A stretch of 16,500 bases of DNA from CAVDRM01 sp963626285 (GTDB taxonomy: Bacteria; Bacillota; Clostridia; Christensenellales; Aristaeellaceae). The notes under the pieces were generated by a model. The model was not told the origin of the DNA, did no database searches, and saw nothing but the letters and a program-made list of their open reading frames with translations. The stretch's first letter is position 1. Each line of letters starts with the position of its first letter. The stretch spans positions 1-16,500 of the forward strand of contig CAVFWQ010000044.1 of the NCBI GenBank assembly GCA_963626285.1, written 5' to 3'. The position numbers and the translations under genes are program-made. Positions 13,793 to 16,500 of the stretch are shown here, one piece after another.

Positions 13793-14693
13793 CGAAGAAA
13801 GGCGCATCGCACGCTATCATCTGCCCGGTCTGTTTGAATTTTACGAGCTTTATCGGCTGTTTCTGCCGCTGTTTTTTGAGCATCGGGAATATTTTTATGA
13901 TTGGTGCGGCATCGGCTCTGTTTACGGTGCTCCGGCGGACTGCGTTTGGGGCGGCGGGCGCATGGGCGGCGGGGACTGCACGGCGCGGGAGGCGCTGGCG
14001 CTCCTCAAAGAGTACGGGATTTCCGCAAGGCTTACGTTTAGCAATTCCCTGCTTCGGGAGGAGCATCTCAGGGACACGAAATGCAACGCTCTGTGCAGAT
14101 TATTTGCGGACGCGGGCGAGCAGAAAAACGGCGTCATCGTGCATTCGGAGCTGCTGCTGGAGCATCTGAAAAAGCATTGGCCAGCGCTTTATTTTGTGTC
14201 GTCCACCACCAAGGTGCTGAGGGATTTTAACGACCTTGTGCGGGAATTAAAGCGGGACGATTTTTCCTTTGTCGTGCCGGATTTTCGCCTGAATCCGGCG
14301 GTTGACCGCCTGAATGCCCTGCCGCAGCGTTTGAAGGACAAGACAGAGCTTTTGTGCAACGAGTGCTGCTTTTTTGCCTGCGGTGACAGGCGGCGCTGCT
14401 ATGAGGCCGTCAGCCGGAGAAATTTGGGCGAGGACGACGATTTTCGCTGCACCGCGCCGGACGCGGCCGGCGGCTACCGCTTTTCCAAGGCCATGCAAAG
14501 CTCCGCCTTCATCGGCATCGATACAATTCGGCATACCTTCCTGCCGATGGGCTTTTCACATTTCAAAATCGAAGGGCGCTCCCTCGGCAGCGCCCTTGTC
14601 CTGGAATTTCTTCTTTACTATATGACCAAGCCGGAATATCAGATCGATGTAAGGGAAAGGATTTATCTGGAAAATACGCTGGATTTGTTTTGA
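13779..14693 (+). CDS. U32-peptidase-like protein of unknown function with Cys cluster
   Basis: A 304-residue protein without membrane segments. The sequence looks strongly constrained: YHLPGLFEFYELYRLFLPL (13-31), REYFYDWCGIGSVYGAPAD (36-54), GGGRMGGGD, RLTFSNSLLREEHL, YFVSSTTKVL and VVPDFRLNP. A cysteine cluster of form C-x2-CC-x3-C-x5-C lies at Cys193, 196, 197, 201 and 207, with Cys224 beyond. FKIEGRSLGSALVLEFLLYY (262-281) recalls the KIEGR block that precedes the C-terminal helix in U32 peptidases and the UbiU/UbiV-type iron-sulfur proteins of that superfamily. I infer a TIM-barrel protein of that superfamily that may bind an Fe-S cluster. No specific function is claimed. The ATG at 13779 overlaps the rsmE end by 14 bp and has no clear ribosome site; Met3 is an alternative start. 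No terminator was seen directly after it. Confidence 0.75.
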   Translation: MNMPDEERRIARYHLPGLFEFYELYRLFLPLFFEHREYFYDWCGIGSVYGAPADCVWGGGRMGGGDCTAREALALLKEYGISARLTFSNSLLREEHLRDTKCNALCRLFADAGEQKNGVIVHSELLLEHLKKHWPALYFVSSTTKVLRDFNDLVRELKRDDFSFVVPDFRLNPAVDRLNALPQRLKDKTELLCNECCFFACGDRRRCYEAVSRRNLGEDDDFRCTAPDAAGGYRFSKAMQSSAFIGIDTIRHTFLPMGFSHFKIEGRSLGSALVLEFLLYYMTKPEYQIDVRERIYLENTLDLF

Positions 14694-14708
14694 CGAAGGA
14701 GGCGTTTT

Positions 14709-14903
14709 ATGCCGCTTTCCGCATCCCTTTATTCCAGGACATTGCGGATTGGTTTTTGCTCCGGCGGGGAAGGGGAAAGCCTTCCTTTGTCAAAAACAAA
14801 GGTCTACCGCTTATATGTTCTCCCGCGCACCCGTAAATTTTCAAAATATTCACATTGCTTCGGCAGGAATAACGCTTGTAAAGTCGGTGCGTTTCCTGTA
14901 TAA
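14709..14903 (+). CDS. Doubtful 64-residue ORF with strong ribosome site
   Basis: AAGGAGG (14696-14702) stands six bases before an ATG that opens 64 codons. The product (beginning MPLSASLYSRTLRIGF) is Arg- and Ser-rich and resembles nothing I know. The ORF runs through two overlapping hairpins and ends inside the -10 box of the next promoter. It could be a small gene, a relict of a lost gene, or chance. The surrounding gap 14694-15003 otherwise holds the hairpins, a promoter and a leader. Confidence 0.2.
   Translation: MPLSASLYSRTLRIGFCSGGEGESLPLSKTKVYRLYVLPRTRKFSKYSHCFGRNNACKVGAFPV
14763..14810 (+). other. Compact potential RNA structure (two overlapping hairpins)
   Basis: GGAAGG (14768-14773) can pair with CCTTCC (14780-14785) around a six-base loop. 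CCTTTGT (14784-14790) can pair with ACAAAGG (14796-14802) around CAAAA. GCGG (14764-14767) can pair with CCGC (14807-14810) to enclose both. The two inner stems share two bases, so they either stack with shortening or compete. No U-tract follows, so it is not a standard terminator. Confidence 0.35.
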
Positions 14904-14904
14904 T
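14876..14904 (+). promoter_or_regulatory. Predicted sigma-A promoter for the foldase gene
   Basis: TTGTAA (14876-14881) and a perfect TATAAT (14899-14904) are 17 bp apart. The start would lie near 14911, giving a leader of about 93 bases. Confidence 0.75.
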
Positions 14905-15003
14905 AAGTAAAGTTATCATCACGAGGACGGCTGTGCGAAAAAGGTTTCTTGTGCCGAATCGTGGGATATGTCACCTAAAACAGATTGGAGATGCCTGATA
15001 CCT

Positions 15004-16380
15004 ATGCGGAAAAAGATGTTTTTAGCCCTGCTGCTTGTGGCGGCCATCACCCTGAGCGGCTGCTCGCTCGTGGTCAAGGATGCGGATGTGGATGCCAAGC
15101 GCACCATCATTGACGTAAACGGCGAAACCGTGGATAAGCAGACTGTGACGGCGCTGGTCAACCAGCAGGCTTCCACGCAGGCTTATTACTACTATTACTA
15201 TTATGGCTATTCCATCGACACCACCGATGAAACCTACCTCTCCTCCATCCGTCAAAGCGTGATCGACAGCAAGGTGGAGGACATGGTCATTGAGCAGAAG
15301 ATCAAGGAGCTTGGCTTTGACCGGTTCACCGATGAAGAGCTGGCCGAAATGGAGACATCCGCCGAGGAAGAAGCGGCCGAAATGCTTGAAACCATCAAGA
15401 CGCTGTATCTGTCCGGCTCCGAGCTGGAGGGTGATGCGCTGGAGACCGAGGCGCAGACCTATGCCAAGCAGTACGGCGTAGACAAGGACAGCCTGCTCGC
15501 CTCCGCCAAGAGCGAAAAGGAGACCGAGAGACTCAAGGCCGAGGCTACCAAGGATGTCGTCGTGACGGACGAAGAGGTGCAGGCGGACTTTGATTCCAAG
15601 GTCGAAAGCGCCAAGACCGAATACGCGTCTGACCTGGAAGCCTACGGCGAAGCGGTCAACGGCGGCGATACCGTGTATTACGCGCCCGCCGGATACCGCT
15701 ATGTCAAGCAGATTTTGGTGAAGTTCACCGATGAAGACAGTCAGGCCATCGAGGATGCCAAGGACGAAATGAGCGCCGCCCAGACCGCGCTGACCGAGGC
15801 GCAGACCGCCCTGTCCGACAATGCGGCCGCGCTGGAGGCCGAGGATATCACGGACGAGGAAACGACGGCGCTGACCGAGGCACAGCCCGCTTTGCAGGCC
15901 GCTGTTGACGAAGCGCAGAAGACGCTGGATGCAGCCTCCGAGAAGGTGACGGCCGTCACCGCCGCCGCACACGCTAATCTGCAGCCCAAGGTGGACGAGG
16001 TCATGCAGAAGATTGCAGACGGCGAGGACTTTGAGACCCTGATGGAGACCTATAACGAAGACCCCGGCATGGACACGCACGCAGACGGCTACGCTATCTG
16101 TGCCGGCTACAGCTCCTTTGATTCCGCCTTTGTAGATGCGGCGATGGCGCTGGAGAATGTGGGCGATGTGACCGAGCCAATCAAGAGCGATGCCTACGGC
16201 TACTACATTATCCGCTATCAGTCCGAAATCGCCGAGGGCGCTGTGGATATCAGCACTGTTGAAGAAGGCATCCGCGCCGACCTGCTTTCGACCAAGCAGG
16301 ACGAGGCGTATGAGGCGGCCGTTCAAACCTGGATTGCCGCTGCCGACGTCAAGACCTACATCGACCGTCTGACGGACTAA
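15004..16380 (+). CDS. PrsA-like peptidylprolyl isomerase lipoprotein
   Basis: About 458 residues. The start at 15004 gives a compact lipoprotein signal (MRKKMFLALLLVAAITLSGC) with lipobox Cys20. An upstream in-frame ATG at 14968 would add a polar leader and was rejected. GGAG at 14987-14990 is 13 bases from the ATG, which is rather far. Residues 35-210 are a SurA/PrsA-type chaperone region (IDVNGETVDKQTV, VEDMVIEQKIKELG). The parvulin-type PpiC domain seems to start at YVKQILVKF (233-241) and to resume at VDEVMQKIADGEDFETLMETYNEDPG (330-355), continuing to YGYYIIRY (398-405). Between lies an Ala/Glu-rich coiled-coil segment (about 245-325). Tyr61-67 is an unbroken run of seven tyrosines. The likely role is folding of secreted proteins at the outer face of the membrane. 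Enzyme activity is unproven. Confidence 0.88.
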   Translation: MRKKMFLALLLVAAITLSGCSLVVKDADVDAKRTIIDVNGETVDKQTVTALVNQQASTQAYYYYYYYGYSIDTTDETYLSSIRQSVIDSKVEDMVIEQKIKELGFDRFTDEELAEMETSAEEEAAEMLETIKTLYLSGSELEGDALETEAQTYAKQYGVDKDSLLASAKSEKETERLKAEATKDVVVTDEEVQADFDSKVESAKTEYASDLEAYGEAVNGGDTVYYAPAGYRYVKQILVKFTDEDSQAIEDAKDEMSAAQTALTEAQTALSDNAAALEAEDITDEETTALTEAQPALQAAVDEAQKTLDAASEKVTAVTAAAHANLQPKVDEVMQKIADGEDFETLMETYNEDPGMDTHADGYAICAGYSSFDSAFVDAAMALENVGDVTEPIKSDAYGYYIIRYQSEIAEGAVDISTVEEGIRADLLSTKQDEAYEAAVQTWIAAADVKTYIDRLTD

Positions 16381-16398
16381 GGTAAGTGCATTGATGCA

Positions 16399-16428
16399 AC
16401 AGCAGGAGAAAAAACTCCTGCTGTTTTT
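16399..16428 (+). terminator. Intrinsic terminator after the foldase gene
   Basis: ACAGCAGGAG (16399-16408) and CTCCTGCTGT (16415-16424) form a perfect 10-bp stem with an A6 loop and a T5 tail. No gene was seen from 16429 to the right edge. Confidence 0.95.
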
Positions 16429-16500
16429 ATATTTCGAAACCCGCCGCTGTGAAGGGAGTTTCGGAATACAATAAAACGGGCTGCCGCACAGCTGCACGGC

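Noticed and set aside
15022..16497. A 491-codon open frame on the - strand
   Set aside because: It is antisense to the foldase gene, Leu/Gly-rich without motifs, and would read through the intrinsic terminator at 16399-16428.

Overview
The window reads as chromosomal DNA from a fairly GC-rich member of the Clostridia (Oscillospiraceae/Ruminococcaceae-like, probably gut-associated). The grounds are strong AGGAGG-type ribosome binding sites, near-consensus sigma-A promoters, short U-tailed intrinsic terminators, a TPP riboswitch ahead of a ThiT thiamine transporter, and Firmicute families such as YcxB, MtaB, the Mbeg1-like DUF2974 hydrolase and a PrsA-like lipoprotein. This placement is inferred from gene content and was not tested by any search. 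No tRNA, rRNA, CRISPR array, insertion sequence or phage module was seen.

Left part (1-4102, + strand): the 3' end of a YcxB-like gene overlaps by one base a gene for a SNF2 helicase carrying an apparent PD-(D/E)XK nuclease domain at its N terminus. A separate promoter then drives radC and an overlapping DUF218/YdcF-type membrane protein gene.

4103-5815 (+): a near-perfect promoter and a large AT-rich palindrome stand directly in front of the C-terminal half of a MarR-type regulator, followed by an intact MATE efflux gene. The regulator has lost its DNA-recognition part, so the efflux gene may have been freed from control.

5817-8600 (- strand): yfbR (5'-deoxynucleotidase), mtaB (tRNA t6A methylthiotransferase) and a secreted peptidoglycan-binding protein gene three bases beyond mtaB. 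Divergently (8631-9801, +) a TPP riboswitch with a transcription terminator controls an enlarged ThiT.

9800-11962 (-): a tandem GNAT acetyltransferase gene is translationally coupled to a DUF2974 alpha/beta hydrolase gene. A divergent promoter region (11988-12074) separates them from prmA-rsmE-(U32-like protein) on the + strand. The first two modify ribosomal protein L11 and 16S rRNA. The third is a conserved-looking protein of unknown function with a cysteine cluster and a KIEGR motif.

14694-16428 (+): an intergenic stretch of about 300 bases with overlapping hairpins and a doubtful small ORF, then a promoter, a structured leader and a PrsA-like foldase lipoprotein gene with a terminator. 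The lipoprotein has a seven-tyrosine run and a coiled-coil insertion inside its parvulin domain.

Most of the window is ordinary housekeeping and accessory genes. The points most worth a second look are the truncated MarR with its intact operator-like palindrome, the nuclease-SNF2 fusion, and the U32-like orphan in the ribosome-modification operon.
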